From positions 1,971,480 through 2,035,479 of the forward strand of contig NZ_DF967965.1 in NCBI RefSeq assembly GCF_001050195.2: a stretch of 64,000 nt of DNA. The letters are read 5' to 3'. Below, piece by piece: positions 33,007-41,152 of the stretch. The position numbers and the translations under genes were made by a program. Under the pieces are notes generated by a model. That model was not told where the DNA came from. It saw nothing but the letters and a program-made list of their open reading frames with translations, and did no database searches. The stretch's first letter is position 1. Each line of letters opens with the position of its first letter. The stretch is from Anaerolinea thermolimosa. Its GTDB lineage: Bacteria > Chloroflexota > Anaerolineae > Anaerolineales > Anaerolineaceae.

Positions 33007-33897
33007 ATGCGTTTCGACAACCGCGAAGATATCATTCAACTTACCCCCCTATGGAAAGGTGAACGTTTCGAAAACGGACGACCGAAGGTACCCGATGACA
33101 TTTTACGTCGGTTTCAACGGGTGACCACCGAAGAGGCCTGGGGGGTACTCTGGGAACATGGATATAAGTATCAGTTTCAGGGAGACTGGAAAGTGATTCA
33201 TCCGGGGAAAATCCTGGTCGGGCGGGCAGTGACCGCTGTAATGGTTCCCAAGCGGCCAGACCTTGATACCTACCTGCTTGAATACGGGCAAAAAGAAGAA
33301 GGCCGTAAAGGGTTCTTCAATTCCTGGGTCATTGAAAGCCTGCAAGAAGGCGATGTGCTGGTAGTAGATATGTTTGATAAGGTCTATGAAGGCACCTTCG
33401 TTGGGGGAAATCTGTCTACCGCTGTGTCACGCCGGACCAAATACGGCGGGCAGGTGATCTGGGGAGGAATCCGCGATGTGCAACAGGTAATGGAGATCAC
33501 CAATATTCAAACCTTTTATCGTGGCAACGACCCTACCCCCATCCGCGATGTAACGCTGGTCGGTATGAACGTACCCTGCCGAATCGGGAATGCCATTTGC
33601 ATGCCCGGAGATGTTGTCCTCGGTACACCAGCCGGGATCATCTTCGTACCGCCTCACCTGGCGGAGGAATGCTGCATTAAAGCTGAAAAAACTGCCATGC
33701 GTGATCGTTTCGGCCTCCAGCGCCTGCGCGAAGGAAAATATACCACTGCCCAGATCGATTCGCTCTGGACCGACGAAATCTGGCAGGACTTCCACAACTG
33801 GCGGAAAGAGAATACACCACCCGAATACGCCCATCTGGACTGGAGCGGCGAAGAGGAAGAAATGCGTAAGCGCCAGACCGGCCCAACCATCGCCTGA
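33007..33897 (+). CDS. RraA-family protein, long form
   Basis: A 296-residue protein with an RraA/HMG-aldolase-like core. Recognisable blocks are FQRVTTEEAWGVLW, LVGRAVTAVMVPKRPD, LQEGDVLVVDM, the active-site loop QVIWGGIRDVQQVME with Gly-Gly and Arg-Asp, and PGDVVLGTPAGIIFVPP. Typical RraA proteins are 160-220 residues. This one adds about 50 residues at the N-terminus (REDIIQLTPLWKGERFENGR) and a C-terminal tail after the core (TDEIWQDFHNWRKEN), as in the group found in sugar-acid gene clusters. It may be a metal-dependent aldolase/decarboxylase of 4-hydroxy-2-oxo acids; it is unlikely to be an RNase E inhibitor. GGAGG lies upstream of the ATG. Confidence 0.85.
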   Translation: MRFDNREDIIQLTPLWKGERFENGRPKVPDDILRRFQRVTTEEAWGVLWEHGYKYQFQGDWKVIHPGKILVGRAVTAVMVPKRPDLDTYLLEYGQKEEGRKGFFNSWVIESLQEGDVLVVDMFDKVYEGTFVGGNLSTAVSRRTKYGGQVIWGGIRDVQQVMEITNIQTFYRGNDPTPIRDVTLVGMNVPCRIGNAICMPGDVVLGTPAGIIFVPPHLAEECCIKAEKTAMRDRFGLQRLREGKYTTAQIDSLWTDEIWQDFHNWRKENTPPEYAHLDWSGEEEEMRKRQTGPTIA

Positions 33898-33938
33898 CCT
33901 GTTCGTGTTCCTTCAAGAATATTTCCGCCCTGCGCTGG

Positions 33939-34844
33939 CTATGCGCAGGGCGGTTGGTTTTCTTGCGGGTATTCCTGCCGCACCAGACGAATCAACTCAC
34001 GTGCCAGAAAAGAGAGACGCCTGCGTACATACCAGGCCGCAGCAATTTTTCGCTGCGGAACAGCATCCGTCACCCGTCGGTACACCACCTGACCGGAATC
34101 ATCACTCACAGCCAGTGCCTGAGGAACCAGCGAGATACCCAATCCAAGTACCACACAGCTCTGGACCGTTGAAAGTTGCGCAGTATGACAGACAATCTGT
34201 AAATCAACATTTTGTTGAGAACAGAAAGCCCGCACCTGCTCACCCAGGCAATGCATCTCGCTCAGAGCAATAAATGGATACCGTTCCAATTCATGAACCG
34301 TCAAGTCATCGCTTTGCGCTGCCAGATGCTCTCTGGGAATGGCCACCATGAGAGTTTCTGTAAGCAATTCATCAGTTTCGATTAAAGGGTGATGAACCGG
34401 CAAACTGGTGATGGCCACATCCAGGCTGCCCTCGATCAGCCCACTCACCAGAGCCTGGGTCAGGTCTTCGTGAACAGCCAGCGTTGCACCAGGGTACAGC
34501 GTTCTAAAACTACGAATAACACGGGGTAAAACGAAAGGCGCAACGGTTGGAATAAATCCCACCGAAACCTTGCCTTTTCCCTCCTGAACCTCCCGCTCCA
34601 GGTTCGGACGGATATTTTGAATTTCGGCCAGAATGGCATGCGCCCGCGGTAAGAGTAACTGGCCGGCTTCCGTCAGGCTCACTCCCTTGCGAGAACGATT
34701 GAAGAGCGGTTGACCGATTTCCTGCTCCAGTTTCTTGATCTGCTGACTGAGAGAAGGCTGCGCCACATGACAGCGCTCAGCCGCCCGGCTAAAACTCCCG
34801 GTCTCAGCTACAGCAATAAAGTACTCAAGTTGATGCACTTCCAT
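33939..34844 (-). CDS. oxyR: OxyR-type LysR-family peroxide sensor
   Basis: A 301-residue LysR regulator: N-terminal winged helix-turn-helix (EYFIAVAETGSFSRAAERCH, then AQPSLSQQIKKLEQEIG), followed by a periplasmic-binding-like sensor. The sensor holds SEMHCLGEQVRAFCSQQN: two Cys separated by eight residues, the same spacing as Cys199 and Cys208 of E. coli OxyR (CLRDQAMGFC). So it should sense hydrogen peroxide by a disulfide switch. It is divergent from the catalase gene with a 133-base shared region. The assignment by motif spacing is strong; a general LysR role would be the fallback. Confidence 0.9.
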   Translation of the reverse strand: MEVHQLEYFIAVAETGSFSRAAERCHVAQPSLSQQIKKLEQEIGQPLFNRSRKGVSLTEAGQLLLPRAHAILAEIQNIRPNLEREVQEGKGKVSVGFIPTVAPFVLPRVIRSFRTLYPGATLAVHEDLTQALVSGLIEGSLDVAITSLPVHHPLIETDELLTETLMVAIPREHLAAQSDDLTVHELERYPFIALSEMHCLGEQVRAFCSQQNVDLQIVCHTAQLSTVQSCVVLGLGISLVPQALAVSDDSGQVVYRRVTDAVPQRKIAAAWYVRRRLSFLARELIRLVRQEYPQENQPPCA

Positions 34845-34865
34845 AGCGCCGATTTATCTCACATG

Positions 34866-34891
34866 TATAGTTTATAACAATCGATCCTATA
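34866..34891. promoter_or_regulatory. Candidate OxyR operator dyad
   Basis: TATAG (34866-34870) and CTATA (34887-34891) form an inverted pair near the regulator start, using the ATAG/CTAT half-site wording of OxyR sites. The spacing does not follow the full four-box pattern, so this is only suggestive. Confidence 0.35.
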
Positions 34892-34895
34892 AGCA

Positions 34896-34932
34896 ATGTA
34901 TATTTTACATCAATACAACCATCGCATACAAT
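34896..34932 (+). promoter_or_regulatory. Catalase promoter with overlapping dyad
   Basis: TTTACA (34904-34909), 17-base spacer, TACAAT (34927-34932). The -35 is overlapped by the dyad ATGTA-N5-TACAT (34896-34910), a likely place for the divergent regulator to act. Confidence 0.6.
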
Positions 34933-34977
34933 GAAGTCCAGTAACAATTTACCTGTTGACCACGAAAGGAAGCTCAA

Positions 34978-36495
34978 ATGAGTAAGAAAAAACAACTCAC
35001 CACTGCCCACGGTAACCCCATTGCAGACAACCAGAATTCGCTTACCGCCGGCCCGCGCGGCCCACTGTTGATGCAAGATTATCAACTTTTAGAAAAGATG
35101 GCCACCTTTAACCGCGAGCGAGTTCCAGAGCGCGTGGTACATGCCAAAGGTTCAGGGGCTTATGGCACCTTCACAGTCACCAATGACATCACCCGCTACA
35201 CCAAAGCCAGGATTTTTTCCGAAGTCGGGAAGAAAACCCCTTGCCTGGTGCGTTTCTCCACGGTAGCCGGTGAACGCGGCGCCGCCGATGCTGAACGTGA
35301 TGTCCGCGGGTTTGCGGTTAAGTTCTATACTGAAGAAGGTAACTGGGACATGGTTGGAAACAATACCCCCGTCTTCTTCATCCGTGACCCATACAAGTTT
35401 GGTGACTTCATCCATACCCAGAAGCGCGATCCTCGAACCAACCTGCGCTCCCCTACGGCCATGTGGGATTTCTGGTCCCTTTCTCCTGAGAGTTTACACC
35501 AGGTGACCATTCTCTTCAGCGATCGAGGACTTCCTCAGGGTTATCGCTATATTAATGGGTATAGCAGTCATACCTATAGCTTCATCAATGCTCAAAATGA
35601 GCGTTTCTGGATTAAGTTGCATTTCAAAACCCTTCAGGGCATTCGCACCTGGACAAACGCCGAAGCCGCCGCGGTGGTGGGTCAAGATCGTGAAAGCTCT
35701 CAACGCGACCTGTTTGAAGCCATCGAGCGAGGCGATTACCCGCGCTGGCGACTTTTTGTTCAGGTTATGCCCGAAGCTGAAGCTGAAACGTACTCCATCA
35801 ACCCCTTTGATTTAACCAAAGTCTGGCCTCACGCCGACTATCCCCTGATTGAAGTAGGCGTCATGGAACTTAACCGGAACCCCGAGAATTATTTCGCCGA
35901 AATCGAGCAGGCCGCCTTTGAACCTTCAAATATCGTACCCGGAATCAGCTTCTCTCCGGATAAAATGCTTCAGGCGCGGATCATGTCTTATGCCGATGCA
36001 CACCGCTATCGCATCGGGGTGAACTATGCTGCCTTGCCGGTCAATCATCCCCATAGTGAGGTTAATACCTATCACCGCGATGGGGCAATGCGTTTTGACG
36101 GGAATTACGGCGGCGCCGTCAATTACGAACCCAACAGCATGGGCGGCCCCGTGGAAGATAAACGCTTCCTTGAACCCCCGTTGAAAATTTCCGGCGATGC
36201 CGCTCGTTACGATCATCGTCAGGGTAACGATGACTATACCCAGCCGGGCAATCTTTTCCGCCTCATGAACGACCATCAGAAAGAACAGCTTTTCAGCAAT
36301 ATCGCCGAAGCCATGCAAGGGGTTCCTGAGCGCATCATTGTCCGCCAGCTGGTTCACTTCTATAAAGCTGATCCAGCTTACGGTTACGGTGTTGCCAAAA
36401 AACTTGGCATCGACATGGAGCGTTTTACCTCCTGGGCATCCTTGCCTCTTGAAGATCTATTCCGGAAAACCTCTCAAGAAGCCTATCCTGATTAG
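34978..36495 (+). CDS. katA: Monofunctional heme catalase
   Basis: A 505-residue catalase that dismutates hydrogen peroxide to water and oxygen. Catalytic His: [16 protein letters not shown] (about residue 54). Catalytic Asn: [14 protein letters not shown]. Heme-ligand Tyr: [16 protein letters not shown]. It also has [17 protein letters not shown] and the C-terminal [19 protein letters not shown]. Length near 500 fits the small-subunit class. AAGG precedes the ATG. A 14-bp terminator hairpin follows. It is divergent from the OxyR-type gene, so induction by peroxide is likely (inference). Confidence 0.97.
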   Translation: MSKKKQLTTAHGNPIADNQNSLTAGPRGPLLMQDYQLLEKMATFNRERVPERVVHAKGSGAYGTFTVTNDITRYTKARIFSEVGKKTPCLVRFSTVAGERGAADAERDVRGFAVKFYTEEGNWDMVGNNTPVFFIRDPYKFGDFIHTQKRDPRTNLRSPTAMWDFWSLSPESLHQVTILFSDRGLPQGYRYINGYSSHTYSFINAQNERFWIKLHFKTLQGIRTWTNAEAAAVVGQDRESSQRDLFEAIERGDYPRWRLFVQVMPEAEAETYSINPFDLTKVWPHADYPLIEVGVMELNRNPENYFAEIEQAAFEPSNIVPGISFSPDKMLQARIMSYADAHRYRIGVNYAALPVNHPHSEVNTYHRDGAMRFDGNYGGAVNYEPNSMGGPVEDKRFLEPPLKISGDAARYDHRQGNDDYTQPGNLFRLMNDHQKEQLFSNIAEAMQGVPERIIVRQLVHFYKADPAYGYGVAKKLGIDMERFTSWASLPLEDLFRKTSQEAYPD

Positions 36496-36517
36496 TCCAC
36501 CTTAATCAGTAAACTAT

Positions 36518-36556
36518 AATCCTGGCCTTCTTTGGACCAATTAGAAGGCCAGGATT
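36518..36556 (+). terminator. Catalase terminator
   Basis: A perfect 14-bp stem: 36518-36531 with 36543-36556, 11-base loop, ending in an ATTTATA tail. It lies 23 bases after the katA stop. The 186 bases after it (to 36742) hold only a weak TATAAA-like -10 at about 36648 for the next gene. Confidence 0.85.
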
Positions 36557-36742
36557 TATATTCTTCCTTGATGAATGATCCATGGAAGGATAAGCCCCTT
36601 TTTGGTTATGTTCTTCCCGATCGAATGGCCCCCCTGCCAATCTATGCTATAAATGAATGAATGGTATCTATTTACAAACATACCTTTAAAAAATCATTCA
36701 ACCGTGAGCTCCATTCCATCCAAACCGGGAACAAACAACCCT

Positions 36743-37552
36743 ATGAAACCAGATCGAACACCCTTTCTTCCGGGAACAATCGTTGCGTTCCTTTTTTCCA
36801 TTCCCATCGGCACACTGGGTGGTTTGATTGGTCTTGGCGGAGCTGAATTCAGGCTGCCTGTGCTGGTAGGGATTCTCAAAAAACAGATCAAAAGCGCCCT
36901 GCCCATCAACCTGGCCATCAGCCTGGTCACAGTAGCCAGTTCCCTGCTTTTCCGCAGCCGCAATATTCCCCTTGAGAAAATTGCCGGTTATCTACCCGTC
37001 ATCCTTGCCATGGTATGCGGTGCCATCCCTGCCGCTTACCTCAATGCGGCCATCACGCAAAAAATTTCCACTGCCCAACTGAGAAAGACGATCTTCGTGA
37101 TCCTGTTGATGATCGGCATGTTACTTGTCGTTGAAGCCTTCCTTCACCCGAACAACGTCAGGTTGCTTCCTTCCATTCTGCTCATAGAATTAATTTCCGG
37201 AGTGCTCTTTGGCATGCTTATCGGGGTGTTCAGCAGTACGCTGGGGGTGGCCGGTGGAGAACTGATCATACCAACGTTGATCTTTATGTACGGCATCGAT
37301 GCGAAAACCGCGGGCTCAGCATCGTTGTTGATTAGCCTGCCGACCATCCTCTCTGGAATAACACGCCACTCAACCGCGGGTAATTATCGGGAACTTAACG
37401 AATTTCCTCAAACCATTATCCCCATGAGCCTTGGCTCAATCATCGGGGCATTGGCTGGAGGTGTCCTTGTCGGGTTCGTTTCAGCCAATCTCATTAAATT
37501 GATCCTCGGGTGTATCCTGATCTATTCGGCCTGGCACGTCTTCCATAAGTAA
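36743..37552 (+). CDS. TauE/SafE (TSUP) family membrane permease
   Basis: A 269-residue transporter with eight or so helices in two repeats. The TSUP loops are IGTLGGLIGLGGAEFRLPVL in repeat 1 and IGVFSSTLGVAGGELIIPTL in repeat 2, which mirror each other as expected for this family. Members move sulfite, sulfoacetate, taurine or other anions; the substrate cannot be assigned. The frame is open from an ATG at 36653, but the first 30 residues look non-coding (polar, Pro/Ser/Asn-rich). The ATG at 36743 gives the normal length. The ribosome site is weak. Confidence 0.88.
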   Translation: MKPDRTPFLPGTIVAFLFSIPIGTLGGLIGLGGAEFRLPVLVGILKKQIKSALPINLAISLVTVASSLLFRSRNIPLEKIAGYLPVILAMVCGAIPAAYLNAAITQKISTAQLRKTIFVILLMIGMLLVVEAFLHPNNVRLLPSILLIELISGVLFGMLIGVFSSTLGVAGGELIIPTLIFMYGIDAKTAGSASLLISLPTILSGITRHSTAGNYRELNEFPQTIIPMSLGSIIGALAGGVLVGFVSANLIKLILGCILIYSAWHVFHK

Positions 37553-37667
37553 ACCTGCATTTTCCAATCCGGCCATTTCCAGGAAATCTCTTTCGATCTA
37601 CTGGTATTTTTAATCCTCACCTGATATACTGACTATTATTATCCATGTAATACACAAAGGACGAGCC

Positions 37668-38624
37668 ATGACTCTCTTTTCGAACCCCCATGAATTGAAA
37701 ACGGCCCTTGGTAAACAACAATACATCGCCAGCGAGGAAATTGCAACCGTTCTCTTCCTTGCCCAGCAATTGGGAAAACCCGTTCTCACAGAAGGCCCCG
37801 CTGGCGTTGGAAAAACTGAGCTCGCAAAAGCACTGGCCGGTGCCACCGGTTTTGAGCTGATCCGGTTGCAGTGCTACGAAGGGCTGGATGAAACCAAAGC
37901 TCTCTACGAATGGGAATACGCCAAACAACTGCTCTACACACAATTACTGCGCGACAAACTGTCAGATACTCTGTCTGCCGCTCAGAGTCTCCGCGAAGCC
38001 GCTGATCGGCTTTCAGCCGAGGAAGATATATTCTTTTCCATGCGTTTTCTCCTCCAAAGGCCACTTCTCAAGGCGATCCTCAACGAGAAACCCACCGTGT
38101 TGCTCATCGACGAAATCGACCGCGCCGACGCCGAGTTTGAGGCCTTTCTCCTCGAAGTGTTGAGTGATTTTCAGGTATCCGTCCCTGAGATTGGCACATT
38201 GCAGGCAGTGCACCGCCCTCTGGTAATCCTTACCAGCAACAATACCCGCGAGCTCAGTGAAGCCCTCAAACGAAGATGCCTCTATCTGTTTATCGATTTC
38301 CCCTCTCTCGAACAAGAACTGGCAGTGGTACGGCTCAAAGTACCGGGGCTCCCCCCAAAACTTGCCCGCCAGGCAGTGGAGCTCGTTCAACGATTACGAA
38401 CCATGGATTTACGAAAAGTACCCTCTATCAGCGAAACCCTGGATTGGGCAAAAGCTCTTGTCACTTTGAATGCCAGCCACCTTGATCAGGAAACCCTCGA
38501 AACTACCTTGAGCGTGTTATTAAAACATGAAGTCGATCTTCAGCGAGCCAAGCGTCAGTTATTCGCGCCTTCTCCGCGAGATAAACACTCTGATAATCCT
38601 ACCCTGCCACGCTGGCAAAATTGA
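37668..38624 (+). CDS. CoxD-like MoxR AAA+ ATPase
   Basis: A 318-residue AAA+ ATPase of the CoxD/MoxR branch: Walker A LTEGPAGVGKTELAKALA, Walker B VLLIDEIDRADAEFEAFLLE, sensor 1 ILTSNNTRELSEALKRRCLY. CoxD-type ATPases act with VWA-domain CoxE proteins in the maturation of the carbon monoxide dehydrogenase active site; the same pair also occurs without that enzyme. A VWA gene follows after 74 bases. No dehydrogenase gene is in this window, so the client is unknown. It has a TATACT box upstream and is clearly separate from the MoxR gene at 26440. Confidence 0.92.
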   Translation: MTLFSNPHELKTALGKQQYIASEEIATVLFLAQQLGKPVLTEGPAGVGKTELAKALAGATGFELIRLQCYEGLDETKALYEWEYAKQLLYTQLLRDKLSDTLSAAQSLREAADRLSAEEDIFFSMRFLLQRPLLKAILNEKPTVLLIDEIDRADAEFEAFLLEVLSDFQVSVPEIGTLQAVHRPLVILTSNNTRELSEALKRRCLYLFIDFPSLEQELAVVRLKVPGLPPKLARQAVELVQRLRTMDLRKVPSISETLDWAKALVTLNASHLDQETLETTLSVLLKHEVDLQRAKRQLFAPSPRDKHSDNPTLPRWQN

Positions 38625-38698
38625 TGGACTCCTTTCAACCCTGATACGCTCATGGAAGTAGCGCCTTTTCCGACTTCTTCTTAAGTGGGGTATCAATT

Positions 38699-40075
38699 AT
38701 GGACCAGAGAATTACCCAGTTTATTGCTGCTTTACGTGCCAGTGGGGTTCGCATCAGCCTGGCCGAAAGTGCTGATGCTTTCCGCGCCATCGACGTGCTC
38801 GGAGTGCAGGATCGCGACCTTTTCCACGACAGTCTGCGATCTACTCTGATCAAAGAACAACAAGACATTCCTGTCTTTGAGAAACTATTTCCTCTATTCT
38901 TCCAGCATGGAAACCCTCCGGCCATGCAGGATGGTACCCGGAACCTCACCGATAAAGAAGCCCAGATGCTTGCCGAAGCCCTTCGGCAGTTTAATCAGAA
39001 ACTCCGTGACCTGATGGAAAAACTGATAGAGGGAAAGCCCCTTACCCCCCAGGAACTGAACCAGCTCGATCAAATAATCCATTCTCAGAATTGGGACGAT
39101 ATGCGTTACCAGAGCTGGATGGCGCGCCAGCTTGAAGCGGCACTGAACTTTCGCGAAGTCAGGCAGGCCTTGCAGGAATTACTCCGATTGCTCAATGAAC
39201 TGGGAATGAACCGCCAGCGCCTTGATCAATTACGCCAGGCCATCCAGGCCAATCAGCGTGCCCTTCAGGAGCAAATCCGCCAGCACGCTGGCGAACGAAT
39301 TTTACAGAACATGATAGAGAATCAATCCCGCCAGCCCCAGAACGATTTACTCAATCGCCCTTTTCATGCTTTCAGTGAAGAAGATATGCGGCAGTTAAGA
39401 GACGAAGTTCGGCGTCTGGCTGCTGCCCTGCGTACTCGCCTGGCATTACGCCTGAAACGCGCCCGCAATGGACAACTGGATCTAAAAACCACCCTGCGTG
39501 CCAACCTTAAACATGGTACCGTTCCCATCGAGTTGCGGCACCGAGATCATACCCGTAAGCCCAAACTTGTCATTTTATGCGATATTTCTACTTCCATGCG
39601 CTTTTGCTCAGAATTAATGTTAAGTCTGATCTATGCCATCCAGGATCAAATCAGCAAAACCCATGCCTTTGCGTTCATTGACCACCTGGAATACGTGTCA
39701 CCCTTCTTTGAACATCAACAGGCCAACCAGGCTATCGAACAAGTACTCCGACGTATGCCTGGCGGTCACTACAACACCGACTTGGGGTTTTCTCTGGAAA
39801 ACCTGCAAAAAGAATATCTCGACACGATTGACCACCGAACCACATTCATCGTCGTGGGAGATGGGCGTAATAACTTCAACGATCCACGCCTGGATATCTT
39901 TCAAAAACTTACCCGTCGTGCCTGTGCGACCATCTGGTTGAACCCTGAACCTCCCATTCTCTGGTCTACCGGCGACTCAGATATGTATCGTTATGCACCT
40001 TTTTGCACCCGCACTTTTCAGGTCAGCAACCTGCGGCAACTTGCCGCTGCCATTGATCAGCTTTTGCTTCATTGA
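38699..40075 (+). CDS. CoxE-like VWA-domain protein
   Basis: A 458-residue protein. The middle (residues ~70-240) is helical and rich in Gln, Arg and Leu (EALRQFNQKLRDLMEKLIEG). The C-terminal part is a VWA domain with the metal-site motif ILCDISTSMRFCSEL (DxSxS), a later Asp in GGHYNTDLGFSLEN and a third loop VVGDGRNNFNDPRLD. All metal-site positions seem kept. This fits CoxE-type partners of the MoxR-like ATPase just upstream. Together they probably form a chaperone that remodels a metalloenzyme or envelope complex (inference). Confidence 0.92.
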   Translation: MDQRITQFIAALRASGVRISLAESADAFRAIDVLGVQDRDLFHDSLRSTLIKEQQDIPVFEKLFPLFFQHGNPPAMQDGTRNLTDKEAQMLAEALRQFNQKLRDLMEKLIEGKPLTPQELNQLDQIIHSQNWDDMRYQSWMARQLEAALNFREVRQALQELLRLLNELGMNRQRLDQLRQAIQANQRALQEQIRQHAGERILQNMIENQSRQPQNDLLNRPFHAFSEEDMRQLRDEVRRLAAALRTRLALRLKRARNGQLDLKTTLRANLKHGTVPIELRHRDHTRKPKLVILCDISTSMRFCSELMLSLIYAIQDQISKTHAFAFIDHLEYVSPFFEHQQANQAIEQVLRRMPGGHYNTDLGFSLENLQKEYLDTIDHRTTFIVVGDGRNNFNDPRLDIFQKLTRRACATIWLNPEPPILWSTGDSDMYRYAPFCTRTFQVSNLRQLAAAIDQLLLH

Positions 40076-40093
40076 ATCCTCTCTCTTCACTTC

Positions 40094-40102
40094 TGTTATA
40101 AT
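40094..40102 (+). promoter_or_regulatory. Extended -10 element in the gap after the VWA gene
   Basis: TGTTATAAT, 129 bases before the next start codon. One of two extended -10 elements in this gap. Confidence 0.4.
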
Positions 40103-40211
40103 AAATTTAAGCAATCTGGTCAGAAGAACCCATCCGCTGGTCAGAACACCAATGTATCCAATCCACCGGAATCACCAGGAAGACCGGGGACTCAATAACT
40201 CTCACCCAACG

Positions 40212-40220
40212 TGATATAAT
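40212..40220 (+). promoter_or_regulatory. Extended -10 element next to the start of the small membrane protein
   Basis: TGATATAAT, ending ten bases before the ATG at 40231. Transcription would begin about four bases before the start codon, so the message may be nearly leaderless. Confidence 0.5.
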
Positions 40221-40230
40221 GGGAGCTATA

Positions 40231-40686
40231 ATGGAAGAAAATCAGCCGGTTTCACAGACATTCTCAACACCAACACTTCCTGCCGGCGAGTCAATGCAAC
40301 CCACCGGATCACGTAAGGCTCCGATAGGATGGATCATCGGGCTGGTTGTGGTATTGGCGGTAATCATCACCGGAGTGGTGCTTCTCCTTCGCGCCGATAA
40401 TGACACTACAGCCCGGGTCAGAGACGTTTTTATCATCTTCATGGCCCTGGAGTCTCTGGTCATTGGAGTCGCACTGGTCATCCTCATTGTCCAGCTTGCC
40501 ACCCTCATCAACCTTCTCAATAATGAAATTCGGCCCATCATTCATGCCACCAATGACACTGTCAACACTATCAAAGGCACGGTGGTCTTCCTGAGTGACA
40601 ACCTGAGTGAACCAGTGATAAAGCTTAACGAAACTCTGGCAGCCATTGCAAAGTTCTTCCAGATCGTCTGGCCTCGCAAGCGGTGA
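40231..40686 (+). CDS. Small two-helix membrane protein (DUF948-like)
   Basis: A 151-residue protein. A Pro/Thr/Ser-rich N-terminus is followed by helix 1 (IGWIIGLVVVLAVIITGVVL) and helix 2 (SLVIGVALVILIVQLATLIN). A helical tail NEIRPIIHATNDTVNTIKGT with a VVFLSDNLSEPVIKLNETLA repeat follows, like the DUF948 type of coiled, membrane-tethered protein. The ATG at 40231 is preferred over 40219 because the -10 element covers the earlier one. It precedes the YtxH-like gene by 69 bases, and the two may be co-transcribed. Confidence 0.75.
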   Translation: MEENQPVSQTFSTPTLPAGESMQPTGSRKAPIGWIIGLVVVLAVIITGVVLLLRADNDTTARVRDVFIIFMALESLVIGVALVILIVQLATLINLLNNEIRPIIHATNDTVNTIKGTVVFLSDNLSEPVIKLNETLAAIAKFFQIVWPRKR

Positions 40687-40755
40687 GTGGTGAGCCTCTC
40701 ACACCGTTTGAGCAGGTCAATTCAAGAGTAAAACCAGACCGAAAGGAGTAAGATA

Positions 40756-41055
40756 ATGTCAGAACGAGATGAATTCGGCGCCTTCATGATCGGATTCGTA
40801 GTTGGAGCGCTCACCGGCGCGGTAGTCTCTTTGTTATTTGCCCCGCAGAGCGGTGAAGAAACCCGTGTTCTTATCAAAGAGCGTGCCATCGAATTGGGAG
40901 ACCGTGTTTCCGAAGAGATTCAGAAGGTCGGCAGTGAAGTCGAAACCCGATCTGTTGAATATCGCCAGAAAGCGGAAGAACTGGCCTCCAAAGCCCGCAC
41001 AGCGGTAGAAGAAGCCGCGAAAAAAGGTCAGGAAGTGATCGGCCCGTGTGACTGA
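40756..41055 (+). CDS. YtxH-like stress-associated small protein, probably frameshifted near its 3' end
   Basis: A 99-residue protein: one N-terminal glycine-rich helix (FMIGFVVGALTGAVVSLLFA) with the PQSGEETR turn typical of YtxH proteins, then a long charged helix (AEELASKARTAVEEAAKKGQ). The frame stops at 41053-41055. The +1 frame just after codon ATC (41038-41040) continues as TEAVQSVAKPKEETPL to a TAG at 41099-41101, which looks like the missing tail of such a helix. A single inserted base near the GGCCC at 41041-41045 would explain it. AAGGAG precedes the ATG. Confidence 0.75.
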   Translation: MSERDEFGAFMIGFVVGALTGAVVSLLFAPQSGEETRVLIKERAIELGDRVSEEIQKVGSEVETRSVEYRQKAEELASKARTAVEEAAKKGQEVIGPCD

Positions 41056-41117
41056 GGCCGTACAATCGGTGGCCAAACCCAAAGAGGAAACCCCTCTATA
41101 GAACAATCCGAGATACC

Positions 41118-41146
41118 CAAGATCCGGCCTTGAAGGCCGGATCTTG
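41118..41146. terminator. Hairpin terminator between convergent genes
   Basis: caagatccggcc (41118-41129) pairs with ggccggatcttg (41135-41146), 12 bp, five-base loop, followed by TTATTTTT on the plus strand. It serves the YtxH operon and may also help the minus-strand gene. Confidence 0.88.
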
Positions 41147-41152
41147 TTATTT

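Noticed and set aside
33590-34273. A 227-codon open frame on the plus strand
   Set aside because: It spans the end of the RraA-like gene in another frame and the antisense strand of the OxyR-type gene; both overlapped genes are well supported.
34845-34977. A full four-box OxyR site (ATAG-N7-CTAT repeated)
   Set aside because: Only one ATAG and one CTAT are present and their spacing does not fit, so only a weak dyad is reported.
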